The position numbers were made by a program, and so were the translations under genes. From JBOGZD01 sp050697155 (GTDB lineage Bacteria; Actinomycetota; Thermoleophilia; Solirubrobacterales; 70-9), in NCBI GenBank assembly GCA_050697155.1, contig JBOGZD010000002.1:1-64000 (forward strand): a stretch of DNA of 64,000 bases. The letters are read 5' to 3'. The notes under the pieces were generated by a model. That model worked only from the letters and a program-made list of their open reading frames with translations, made no database searches and was not told where the DNA came from. How positions within the stretch are numbered: the first letter of the stretch is position 1; every line of letters begins with the position of its first letter. Positions 8,780-16,003 of this stretch are shown here, one piece after another.

Positions 8780-9667
8780 GTGAGCCCCGGCAACGGCTTC
8801 GGGCCCGACGGCGCCGGACCGGGGGACGGAGCGAGGGAGGGCGGGCTGCGGCTCGGCGGAATGGCGCTGCGCAACGGCCTGCTCATCCACGGGCCGTCTT
8901 CGTGGGCGATCGCCGCCCGCGGCCCGGACGGCCGGATCGAGGTCGCCTCGGGGCCGAAGCTCGCACTCGCCCGGGGCCGGGTGGGCCGGATCCCGCTGCT
9001 GCGCGGCCCCCTGCGGCTTGCCGAGGCGCTCACAGTCGTGCCGATTGCCCGCGCGCGCCTGGGCTCTGCCCGGTTGCCGTTCGAGGACCGGGCGGTGATC
9101 GGCGCCACCGTTGCGAGCGCCCTCACCAGCGCCGCCCTTCGCCGTGTCGCTCGCCGCGAGGGCTCGGCCTCGGAGGCAGCCGTTCGCGAGGGCCTGGTCT
9201 CGCTGCTCGGCGCGCTACCGGCACTGGCCGCGCTTCGCGACGCCGATCTCGCCGCCTACCACGGCGTCGAGCACAAGGCTATCGGCGGCTACGAGACCGG
9301 CCAGGACCCGGCGTTGGTGCCGAAGGAGCACGACCGCTGCGGCTCGAACCTGGTCGCGCCGCTGATCCTGCTCTCGGTCGCGGGGCAGGCCGCGCTCGAG
9401 CGCCTGGCTCCGAAGCGCGGGCCGCTGGCCCGCGGCCTCGTCACCGTCGCCGGCGTCGGAATCGCGGTCGAGCTGTTCGCCTATGCCGAGCGCCGTCCCG
9501 AGTCGGCGCTGGGGCGCGCCGTGCACCGCCCGGGCCACGAGATCCAGCGCCTGGTCTCGACCCGCGAGCCGACCGCCGAGCAGCTCGAAGTAGGCGCCGC
9601 GGCGCTGGACGAGATCCTACGGGTAGAGCGATCAGCGCCGCCTCCCGCAGGTACGGCGCGGATCTGA
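8780..9667 (+). CDS. DUF1385 family membrane-associated protein
   Basis: A 295-residue protein recognisable as DUF1385 from GGMALRNGLLIHGP at residues 27-40, the AYHGVEHKAIGGYETG motif and the following HDRCGSNL motif in the middle, the last two containing the conserved histidines and cysteine of the family. Two or three hydrophobic segments (for example LVAPLILLSVAGQAAL and GLVTVAGVGIAVELFAY) indicate membrane insertion. The biochemical role is unknown. The GTG start 4 nt after the M20 stop suggests translational coupling. An imperfect but long hairpin (9685-9746) follows and may end this transcript. Confidence 0.8.
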   Translation: MSPGNGFGPDGAGPGDGAREGGLRLGGMALRNGLLIHGPSSWAIAARGPDGRIEVASGPKLALARGRVGRIPLLRGPLRLAEALTVVPIARARLGSARLPFEDRAVIGATVASALTSAALRRVARREGSASEAAVREGLVSLLGALPALAALRDADLAAYHGVEHKAIGGYETGQDPALVPKEHDRCGSNLVAPLILLSVAGQAALERLAPKRGPLARGLVTVAGVGIAVELFAYAERRPESALGRAVHRPGHEIQRLVSTREPTAEQLEVGAAALDEILRVERSAPPPAGTARI

Positions 9668-9684
9668 CGAGCGGCTGGGCGCGG

Positions 9685-9746
9685 CTGGCAAGCCCGGTGG
9701 ACGAAGGCGATGCTTGAGCATCGTCGAGTCCACCGGGCGCCGCCAG
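9685..9746. terminator. Long interrupted hairpin after the DUF1385 gene
   Basis: Three stacked stems share one axis: CTGGC/GCCAG outside, CCCGGTGGAC (9693-9702) with GTCCACCGGG (9728-9737), and CGATGCT (9708-9714) with AGCATCG (9717-9723). No T-run follows, so intrinsic termination is uncertain; it could also protect the 3' end or be a mobile palindrome. Confidence 0.5.
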
Positions 9747-9841
9747 GCGTGCCCAGACGCCGTCAGACCGTGCCGTGGCTGCGGGAGTCGGCGCTTGCTG
9801 CCGATACCTTGTAGCGGCCGCCTGACCGCGGCCTCTCGCCC

Positions 9842-11395
9842 ATGGCGCCACCCGGATTGCTAGGCATCGACACCTACCAGGAGTTCGTCGACGACGTCCT
9901 GATCCCCTGGGCGCCGATCCTGCTGCTCGCGGTGATCGTCTACTTCATGTGGCGGACGCTGAAGCTGATGCCGCGCACCAAGCCGCAGGAGATCTCGCCG
10001 CGGTCGAAGAGCGCGATCACCTGGGACGACGTCGCCGGGGTCGACGAGACCAAGGCCGAGCTGCGCGAGGTGGTCGACTTCCTCTCCGACCCGAAGCGGT
10101 TCAAGCAGCTCGGCGCCAAGGTGCCCAAGGGGATCCTCCTGCACGGCCCGCCCGGCACCGGAAAGACGCTCCTGGCGAAGGCGGTCGCCCACGAGTCCGG
10201 CGCCAATTTCTTCAGCCAGTCGGCCTCCTCGTTCATCGAGATGTTCGCCGGCCTCGGCGCCGCACGGATCCGGCGGCTGTTCAAGGAGGCGCGCGAGAAC
10301 GCCCCGGCGATCGTCTTCATCGATGAGCTCGACGCGGTCGGCGCCCAGCGCGGCTCGGACATCTCCGGCGAGCGCGATCAGACCCTGAACCAGCTGCTGG
10401 TCGAGATGGACGGCTTCGATGCCCGCGACAACGTGGTCGTGATGGCGGCCTCGAACCTGCTCGAGAAGCTCGACAAGGCGCTGCTGCGACCGGGCCGCTT
10501 CGATCGCCAGGTGTTCGTGCCGGCTCCCGACATGGCGGGCCGGCGACGGATCCTCGAGGTTCACACCCGAGGCAAGCCGCTTGCCCAGGACGTGGACCTC
10601 GAGCGGATCGCCCGCCACGCCGCGGGGCTGACCGGCGCCGACCTCGCCAACCTCGCCAACGAGGCGGCGATCCTGGCCGGGCGCAAGAAGCGCGACTTCG
10701 TCGCCCAGGCCGACTTCGAGAGCGCCTTCGAGCGGGTGATCGCGGGGCTGCAGACCCGCAAGGTGATCACCGACCACGAGAAGCGCGTCGTCGCCTGGCA
10801 CGAGTCCGGCCACGCGCTGGTCTCCGAGCTGCTGCCGAGCGTGGACAAGGTGCAGAAGGTGTCGATCGTGCCCCGCGGAAAGGCGCTCGGCTACACGCTG
10901 AACCTCCCCCAGGAGGACCGCTACCTGAAGTCACGAGGGGAGCTGATCGACTACATGAAGGTCCTGCTCGCCGGCCGCGTCTCCGAGCAGATCACCTTCG
11001 GCCGGGTGACCACCGGCGCCGCGGACGACCTGCAGCGGGTGACGACGATCGCCCGGTCGATGGTCTACGAGTACGCGATGGGGACGATGATCCGCGCCCA
11101 CCAGGTGCCCGGCGACGACTACACGGTCTCCGAGTCGCTGCGCCAGACCCGCGACGAGGAGGTGACGGCGATCGCCGAGGAGGCCTATCGCGGCGCATAC
11201 CAGCTGATCGCCGACCACCGCGACCTGCTGGATGAGATCGCCGAGCGGCTGCTCGCCGACGAGTCAATCGACCGCGAGGAGATCCGGGCGATCATGGAGC
11301 GCCGCCGCGAGCGGCCCGAGCGCCCCACCGAGATCCTCGACGCCGGCGTCCCCGCCGAGGCGCTGGCGAGCGAGCCGCCGCCTGAAGACGGCTGA
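9842..11395 (+). CDS. FtsH-like AAA+ zinc metalloprotease with a single N-terminal membrane helix
   Basis: A 517-residue protein with all catalytic parts of FtsH: one membrane helix at residues about 18-40, an AAA+ module with Walker A GPPGTGKT (about 102-109), Walker B IVFIDELDAVG and the arginine-finger segment LLRPGRFDRQV, then the protease domain with HESGH (H320, E321, H324) and the later ADDLQRVT stretch carrying the third zinc ligand. Classical FtsH proteins are about 600-650 residues with two helices and an extracytoplasmic domain; here that domain is missing. It probably degrades membrane or cytosolic substrates from the inner face. A second, full-length FtsH elsewhere in the genome is likely. 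Confidence 0.88.
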   Translation: MAPPGLLGIDTYQEFVDDVLIPWAPILLLAVIVYFMWRTLKLMPRTKPQEISPRSKSAITWDDVAGVDETKAELREVVDFLSDPKRFKQLGAKVPKGILLHGPPGTGKTLLAKAVAHESGANFFSQSASSFIEMFAGLGAARIRRLFKEARENAPAIVFIDELDAVGAQRGSDISGERDQTLNQLLVEMDGFDARDNVVVMAASNLLEKLDKALLRPGRFDRQVFVPAPDMAGRRRILEVHTRGKPLAQDVDLERIARHAAGLTGADLANLANEAAILAGRKKRDFVAQADFESAFERVIAGLQTRKVITDHEKRVVAWHESGHALVSELLPSVDKVQKVSIVPRGKALGYTLNLPQEDRYLKSRGELIDYMKVLLAGRVSEQITFGRVTTGAADDLQRVTTIARSMVYEYAMGTMIRAHQVPGDDYTVSESLRQTRDEEVTAIAEEAYRGAYQLIADHRDLLDEIAERLLADESIDREEIRAIMERRRERPERPTEILDAGVPAEALASEPPPEDG

Positions 11396-11544
11396 CCCGG
11401 GCCTTCACGCCACATCAGCTTGATCGGGCTCAAGTCCATCCGTTCCGCCTTCGCTCGGGCGCTGCCTGCGAGGGCAACCTGACCGCCCGCCCGTCCCGCC
11501 CGCAAGGGGCGAGAGTCCCGACCGATCCGGGCGATTCGGCCATC

Positions 11545-11550
11545 TAGACT
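11545..11550 (+). promoter_or_regulatory. Leaderless -10 box (TAGACT) for the epimerase gene
   Basis: TAGACT ends 8 nt before the ATG at 11559, with no ribosome-binding site between them. Confidence 0.55.
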
Positions 11551-11558
11551 CAGCCCGG

Positions 11559-11966
11559 ATGTTCGGGCTGATCGATCACGTCGGCGTCGCCGTCGACGAC
11601 CTAGACGCCGCGATCGCGCTCTACGAGGGCACCTTCCGGATGCCGCTCGCCCACCGCGAGACCGTGGAGGCGCAGGGGGTCGAGGCCGCCCTGCTCGACG
11701 TCGGCGACTGCCACGTCGAGCTGCTGCAGCCGCTCGGCGAGCAGACCCCGATCGGCAAGCACCTCGCCAGGCGCGGGCCGGGCCTCCACCACGTCGCCTA
11801 CCGAGTCGATGACATCGACGGGGTCCTCGGGGAGTTGAAGGAGGACGGGGTCGAGCTGATCGACGCCGAGGCGCGAACCGGGATCCGCGGCAGTAGGGTC
11901 GCGTTCGTGCACCCGCGCGCAGCCGGCGGGGTGCTGACCGAGATCGTCGAGCCGGCTGAGCATTAG
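11559..11966 (+). CDS. Methylmalonyl-CoA epimerase
   Basis: A 135-residue two-repeat VOC-fold protein with the family signature: IDHVGVAVDDLDAAI at the N-terminus, the metal and catalytic residues in DCHVELLQP, GPGLHHVAYRVDDID in the second repeat and VAFVHPRAAGGVLTEIVE at the end. The enzyme interconverts the (2S) and (2R) forms of methylmalonyl-CoA, linking propionyl-CoA to succinyl-CoA. The mutase partner is not in this window. A small gene starts 5 nt after its stop, so the two are likely one transcript with the following methyltransferase. Confidence 0.9.
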   Translation: MFGLIDHVGVAVDDLDAAIALYEGTFRMPLAHRETVEAQGVEAALLDVGDCHVELLQPLGEQTPIGKHLARRGPGLHHVAYRVDDIDGVLGELKEDGVELIDAEARTGIRGSRVAFVHPRAAGGVLTEIVEPAEH

Positions 11967-11971
11967 AGGCG

Positions 11972-12217
11972 ATGGCAGACGAGGCGAAGCGAATCGAGAT
12001 CGGGTTCAGCGGCGGGCAGGTGATGGCGACGCGCTTGACCGAGAAGGAGCTCGGCGAGCTGCGAAAGGCGCTCACTTCGACCGACAAGCTGTCGAGCGAG
12101 CAGGCGGGCTGGCACGAGCTCTCCTCGGAGGACGGCACCGTGTCGGTCGACCTGCGCGAGGTCGTCTTCGTCAAGGTCGCCGGGCCGTCGCACACGATCG
12201 GCTTCTCGGGCGAGTGA
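11972..12217 (+). CDS. Small conserved-looking protein, unknown function
   Basis: An 81-residue acidic protein that I do not recognise. It starts IEIGFSGGQVMATRLTEKEL and ends VVFVKVAGPSHTIGFSGE, a mixed alpha/beta pattern with no signal peptide, cysteine or membrane segment. The near repeat of GFSGG/GFSGE at both ends suggests paired beta strands. Support for it being real: it fits between two genes with a 5-nt gap upstream (GAGG just before ATG) and a 4-nt stop/start overlap downstream, an operon arrangement that would be broken by any other frame. Confidence 0.65.
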   Translation: MADEAKRIEIGFSGGQVMATRLTEKELGELRKALTSTDKLSSEQAGWHELSSEDGTVSVDLREVVFVKVAGPSHTIGFSGE

Positions 12218-12837
12218 GGGCAACGCTCCCGGTCAGCGCCGCGCTGGGCCTCGCGGGAGTCGCCTACTGGTTGCGCAAGCATCCCTCCGCCTGTCCCTAC
12301 AGCCAGCGGTTCTTCGTCGAGCTCCCCCACCCGCTGATCACCCGCGAGCGCCTGCGCGCGGTGCTCTGCCCCGAGCCCGGCGAGAGGGTGCTCGAGATCG
12401 GCCCCGGCACCGGCTACTACACGCTCGACATGGCGGCCTGGGTCGGCCCGGGCGGGAGGATCGACATCTTCGACATCCAGCAGCAGTTCCTCGACCACAC
12501 CCTGGACCGCGCGTCCCGGCGTGGGCTCGACAACGTCCACGCCACCCAGGGCGACGCCCGGGAGCTCCCGTACGAGGACGGAACGTTCGACGCCTGCGTG
12601 CTGGTCGCGGTGCTCGGCGAGATCCCGGATCCCGAGGCCGCGCTGCGCGAGATCGGGCGCGTCCTTCGGTCGGACGGGCGCCTGGTCGTCGGGGAGTTGG
12701 CCTTCCCCGACCCTCACTTCACCGCACCGGGCGCGCTCCGCCGCCGAGCCGAGGGGGCGGGCCTGCGCCTCGAGCACCGCGACGGGCCGCCGTTCGGCTA
12801 CTTCGCCCGACTGGTGAAGAGCCGCTCGGCCGGCTGA
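12214..12837 (+). CDS. Class I SAM-dependent methyltransferase (UbiE-like)
   Basis: A 207-residue methyltransferase with motif I VLEIGPGTGYYT, the acidic end of strand 2 in IDIFDIQQQ, motif II GDARELPYEDGTFDACVL and motif III region RVLRSDGRLVVGE. The N-terminal 25 residues are hydrophobic (SAALGLAGVAYWL) and may anchor it to the membrane, which together with UbiE-like motifs suggests a lipid or quinone-like acceptor (inference). GTG at 12214 overlaps the preceding stop by 4 nt. Confidence 0.8.
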   Translation: MRATLPVSAALGLAGVAYWLRKHPSACPYSQRFFVELPHPLITRERLRAVLCPEPGERVLEIGPGTGYYTLDMAAWVGPGGRIDIFDIQQQFLDHTLDRASRRGLDNVHATQGDARELPYEDGTFDACVLVAVLGEIPDPEAALREIGRVLRSDGRLVVGELAFPDPHFTAPGALRRRAEGAGLRLEHRDGPPFGYFARLVKSRSAG

Positions 12838-13092
12838 CTTCGTCCAACTTCCGGCGGGGAGCTTGATCGCTACCCGCTCACACCAGCGGGCGCGAGCGCC
12901 TCATCCAGCGTCTGCGTTGATGCCACCTCGTGGATAGACACCTCAGGCGGCCCGGCGATGATCTCACCGAGGGCGTCCATATCGCCGACCCGTGGGGGGC
13001 CTGGGAGCCGATCCACGAGGCATATCTGGCGAAGGGGCGCGCGGCCGGCTAACGCCGTCCAATCGTCTTCAGGCGGGGGATTCCCCTCGCTA
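12828..13092. repeat. Imperfect ~45-nt direct repeat bracketing a relic frame
   Basis: The stretch 12828-12872 (GGCCGGCT-stop, CGTCCAA, TTC-GGCGGGG, CGCTA) reappears in altered form at 13043-13092. Each copy starts with the last codons and stop of a reading frame. The sequence between them holds a short orphan frame (12930-13052). Confidence 0.45.
12930..13052 (+). pseudogene. Possible C-terminal gene relic (40 codons)
   Basis: A frame from GTG to TAA encodes a plausible protein C-terminus, ADPWGAWEPIHEAYLAKGR, ending AAG-stop, in the same style as the end of the preceding methyltransferase (SAG-stop). It has no promoter or ribosome site of its own. I read it as the tail of a deleted gene; the family is not identified. 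Confidence 0.35.
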
Positions 13093-14067
13093 TAGGTTGG
13101 TTATCCCCCGTTCGGCGGCGAGTGCGGGCCAGAGGCGCCCCTCCGCGTCGAGAACCGCGGCCGCCCCTTCGGTGATCCGAAGCCAATGCCCGTCCTCGGG
13201 CTCCTCTGTCTCGCTGGCGGCCTGGAGGTCGCCCGCGAGCGCGGTCCACAGCTCGGCGGCCTCACGCGCCAGCGGGGCCTGCGCCGAGCCCACCTCGTCG
13301 AGGAAGCGCGAGTACATGACCCGGAAGTTGCCGCCGCCGGTACCGCGGCGCTCGATCACCTGGTAGCAGAAGCGCGCGCACCACTGCCAGTCGGAGATCT
13401 GCTCGGGCCAGTCGCCGACCTCGGCGGCGAAGCGGCGCAGCGCCGGCAGGCCCTCGTACTCGCCCAGCGCCGGCTCGAGCATCTGGCGGGCGTTGCGGGC
13501 GATCGCCGCCGGCGCCGCGGCGCGGGGGTCGTCGAGCGCGGCGCCGTCAGGCACCGTGAGCATGTGCCCGGCCAGCGGGAAGATCGGCAGGTCGCCGTGC
13601 CGCGCCTTCGCGAGGTTCTCGAGCCGGGTCGTCTGCAGCTCCGTAAAGCCGGTGTCGGAGAGGTAGGCGAGCTCGTCGTCGTAGCCGGCGAGGACCACGG
13701 CGTGCCCGGGAAAGTGCGCCGACTTCCCGTAGTGGTCGAGGTAGTAGAGGTCGGTGAGCAGCAGCGCCGGGCGCCCCGAGTCGACGGCGGCCCGCGCGCT
13801 CGCCCAGGCGGCGGCGGGATCGTGGTGGGTCTCCAGCCGCAGCGGCAGCCCGGTGAGCTCCACGAACTGCTCCTCGAGCCGGCTCACGCGCCCGTTGGTA
13901 AAGCGCGACGGCGTCTGCCCATCAAGGGCGACGTAGTAGAAGCAGACCCCGGCGCCGAGCCCGAGCGCCATCTCCTCCGAGATCTCGACCCCGTGGAAGT
14001 CGAGCAGGTTGCGAAGCGCCGTCGAGCCGCAGTGGTTGCCCGGCAGGTGGCGATAGCCGGGGACCAT
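13090..14067 (-). CDS. BtrH N-terminal/DUF4872-type protein (papain-like fold)
   Basis: A 325-residue protein that begins YRHLPGNHCGSTALRNLLDFHG, the NHCGS motif with a likely catalytic cysteine that marks the BtrH N-terminal domain (acyl transfer in butirosin biosynthesis). A second conserved block, PALLLTDLYYLDHYGKS followed by HAVVLAGYDDE, supplies the histidine and aspartate positions, and the C-terminal half matches DUF4872 in pattern. No biosynthetic cluster surrounds it, so a role in a natural-product pathway is unsupported. The frame is open upstream of 14067, but only the ATG at 14067 matches the family N-terminus. Confidence 0.78.
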   Translation of the reverse strand: MVPGYRHLPGNHCGSTALRNLLDFHGVEISEEMALGLGAGVCFYYVALDGQTPSRFTNGRVSRLEEQFVELTGLPLRLETHHDPAAAWASARAAVDSGRPALLLTDLYYLDHYGKSAHFPGHAVVLAGYDDELAYLSDTGFTELQTTRLENLAKARHGDLPIFPLAGHMLTVPDGAALDDPRAAAPAAIARNARQMLEPALGEYEGLPALRRFAAEVGDWPEQISDWQWCARFCYQVIERRGTGGGNFRVMYSRFLDEVGSAQAPLAREAAELWTALAGDLQAASETEEPEDGHWLRITEGAAAVLDAEGRLWPALAAERGITNL

Positions 14068-14127
14068 CGTCGCTGGCGGTGACACGGGCGGTGATTCTGC
14101 CGCTTCCGCGTGTCGAGCACGGGCCCC

Positions 14128-14133
14128 TATCCT
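14128..14133 (+). promoter_or_regulatory. Leaderless -10 box (TATCCT) for the PAP2 gene
   Basis: TATCCT ends 6 nt before the GTG at 14140; the alternative ATGs at 14143 and 14146 lie 9 and 12 nt away. Confidence 0.5.
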
Positions 14134-14139
14134 GCCCAC

Positions 14140-14838
14140 GTGATGATGGTGCGACGCCAAGGCTCGTGGCGCGGCCCGTGGCTTCGACCCGGACGCCGGC
14201 TGCCGCCGCGCAATCCGCTGCTCGCGGCGATCGGCGAGGCGGACCAGGCGGTGCTGCGCTTCCTGCGCACGCGGGGACACTCCGAGCCGGTCGAGACGCT
14301 GATGAAGGCGCTCGGGCTCTGCGGTGAGTACGCGGCGATCTGGGTCGCCTCCGGCGCGGTCGGGGCCTCGATCGACCATCGCCGTCGCAGCCAGTGGATC
14401 GCCGCTGCCGGGACCGGGCCGGTGGCGATCGGGGTCAACTTCCTGGTCAAGGTGACGGTGGGCCGCGAGCGCCCGCTGATCGAGGAGCACCCGCCGCTCG
14501 CTCGCGCGCCGACCAAGCTCTCGTTCCCCTCCGCGCACGCGACCTCGTCGGTGGCCGCTGCGACCGCGATCGGTCGGGTGGAGCCGCGCGCGCGGCCGGC
14601 GGCCTTCGGGCTCGCGGCGGCGATCTGCGCCGGTCGCCCCTACCTCGGCATGCACTACCCGTCCGACGTGCTCGCCGGGGCGGCTCTCGGGGCCGCACTG
14701 GGGTCGCTGGTGCCTGGGCTCGGCGCCCCGCCGACCGAGGAGCGGCTCTTCGACCTCGCCGCGGCCGCGAACGAGCGCGCCCCGACCAACGGCGAGGTCG
14801 CAGCGGAGGCGGTCGGGCATCCGGGCGCTGCCGGCTAG
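14140..14838 (+). CDS. PAP2-family membrane phosphatase
   Basis: A 232-residue membrane protein with the three-part phosphatase signature of the PAP2 superfamily: KVTVGRERP (motif 1), FPSAHA (motif 2) and GRPYLGMHYPSD (motif 3, catalytic histidine). About five hydrophobic helices surround them. Such enzymes remove phosphate from lipid pyrophosphates or phosphatidic acid at the outer membrane face; undecaprenyl-pyrophosphate recycling is one possibility. The start is ambiguous between GTG 14140 and ATG 14143/14146; the -10 spacing favours 14140. It runs directly into ychF with a 9-nt gap. Confidence 0.85.
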   Translation: MMMVRRQGSWRGPWLRPGRRLPPRNPLLAAIGEADQAVLRFLRTRGHSEPVETLMKALGLCGEYAAIWVASGAVGASIDHRRRSQWIAAAGTGPVAIGVNFLVKVTVGRERPLIEEHPPLARAPTKLSFPSAHATSSVAAATAIGRVEPRARPAAFGLAAAICAGRPYLGMHYPSDVLAGAALGAALGSLVPGLGAPPTEERLFDLAAAANERAPTNGEVAAEAVGHPGAAG

Positions 14839-14841
14839 GAC
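14836..14841 (+). promoter_or_regulatory. Leaderless -10 box (TAGGAC) for ychF
   Basis: TAGGAC ends 6 nt before the GTG at 14848 and includes the stop codon of the preceding phosphatase gene. Confidence 0.45.
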
Positions 14842-14847
14842 AGGTCC

Positions 14848-15924
14848 GTGAAGGTCGGCATCGTCGGCCTGCCGAACGCCGGTAAGTCGACCCTGTTCAA
14901 CGCGCTCACCCGCGCCGGCGCCGAGACCGCGGAATACCCGTTCACCACGATCGACCCGAACGTCGCCGTCGTCCCGATCCCCGACGAGCGCGTGGACCAG
15001 GTGGCGGCGACCGTGGGCTCGACCGAGGTGGTGCCCGAGACGATCGAGTTCGACGACATCGCCGGGCTGGTCAGGGGCGCGTCCGCGGGCGAGGGGCTGG
15101 GAAACCGGTTCCTGGCGGCGATCCGCGAGACCGACGCGATCTGCCACATCGTCCGCTGCCACGAGGCCGGCTCGGTGCCGCATCCCGAGGGAACGGTCGA
15201 CCCGGTTCGCGACGCCGAGCTGGTCGAGGCAGAGCTCTGCGCCGCCGACCTCGAGCAGGCCGAGGGCCGGCTCGAGCGAGTGACCCGGGAGGCCCACTCG
15301 GGCGACGCCGAGGCGATCGCCGAGCGCGGCTGGCTCGAGGCGGCCGTCGACGCGCTCGCCGCCGGAAGCGCGGTTCGAAGCGTGCCGGTGCCTGGCGCCG
15401 CGGCCGGCGCGCCGGGACGGCTACAGGCGCTGACCTCGAAGCCGGTGCTCTACGTCGCCAACGTCGACGAGGGAGTCGATCGGGTCCCGGCCACGCTCGC
15501 CGAGCACGCCGAGGCCGCGGGGGCTGCGGCGCTCGCGATCAGCGCCAGGGTCGAGGCCGATCTCGCCGACCTCGAGGACCCCGGCGAGGCAGCCGAGCTT
15601 CGCGACGGGCTGGGGATCGGTGAGGCGGGGCTCGATCGCCTCGTCCGCGCGGCCTTCGACCTGCTCGGGCTGATCACCTTCTTCACCGCCCACGCCGGCG
15701 CCGAGGCGACCGCGCGCGAGCTGCCCGAAGGAGCGACCGCCTGGGACGCGGCCGGCAGGGTGCACACGGACTTTCAGCGCGACTTCGTCCGCGCCGAGGT
15801 GATCGGCTGGCGCGAGCTGGTCGACGCCGGCGGCTACGCCTCGGCCCGCGATCGCGGGACCGTGCGCACCGAGGGCCGCGACTACGTCGTCGCCGACGGC
15901 GACGTGATCAACATCAGAACATGA
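14848..15924 (+). CDS. ychF: Ribosome-associated P-loop ATPase YchF/OLA1
   Basis: A 358-residue YchF. Motifs: P-loop GLPNAGKST at the N-terminus, switch region EYPFTTIDPNVAVV, DIAGLVRGASAGEGLGN (G3), and a C-terminal TGS domain containing FFTAHAGAEATARELP and GRVHTDFQRDFVRAEVI. The coiled-coil insert between the G motifs is present. The position where GTPases have NKxD is replaced (YVANVDEG), consistent with the ATP preference of this family. It binds the ribosome and is linked to stress responses. A strong hairpin follows its stop. Confidence 0.93.
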   Translation: MKVGIVGLPNAGKSTLFNALTRAGAETAEYPFTTIDPNVAVVPIPDERVDQVAATVGSTEVVPETIEFDDIAGLVRGASAGEGLGNRFLAAIRETDAICHIVRCHEAGSVPHPEGTVDPVRDAELVEAELCAADLEQAEGRLERVTREAHSGDAEAIAERGWLEAAVDALAAGSAVRSVPVPGAAAGAPGRLQALTSKPVLYVANVDEGVDRVPATLAEHAEAAGAAALAISARVEADLADLEDPGEAAELRDGLGIGEAGLDRLVRAAFDLLGLITFFTAHAGAEATARELPEGATAWDAAGRVHTDFQRDFVRAEVIGWRELVDAGGYASARDRGTVRTEGRDYVVADGDVINIRT

Positions 15925-15982
15925 CCGCGGCTCTTACCTGGCGCTTCGCCATCGCGCGAAGGGCCTGGCGCCAGAGCCGCGG
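15925..15982. terminator. Hairpin between convergent ychF and the transglycosylase gene
   Basis: CCGCGGCTCT (15925-15934) pairs perfectly with AGAGCCGCGG (15973-15982), with an inner CTTCGC/GCGAAG stem. It sits between convergent genes, starting at the first base after the ychF stop; probably a bidirectional terminator. Confidence 0.6.
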
Positions 15983-16003
15983 GTTCCCGGCACTTCGCCT
16001 CAA

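Noticed and set aside
9668..9841. tRNA or small RNA gene suggested by the long stem at 9685-9746
   Set aside because: No cloverleaf, anticodon or T-loop; only one extended stem.
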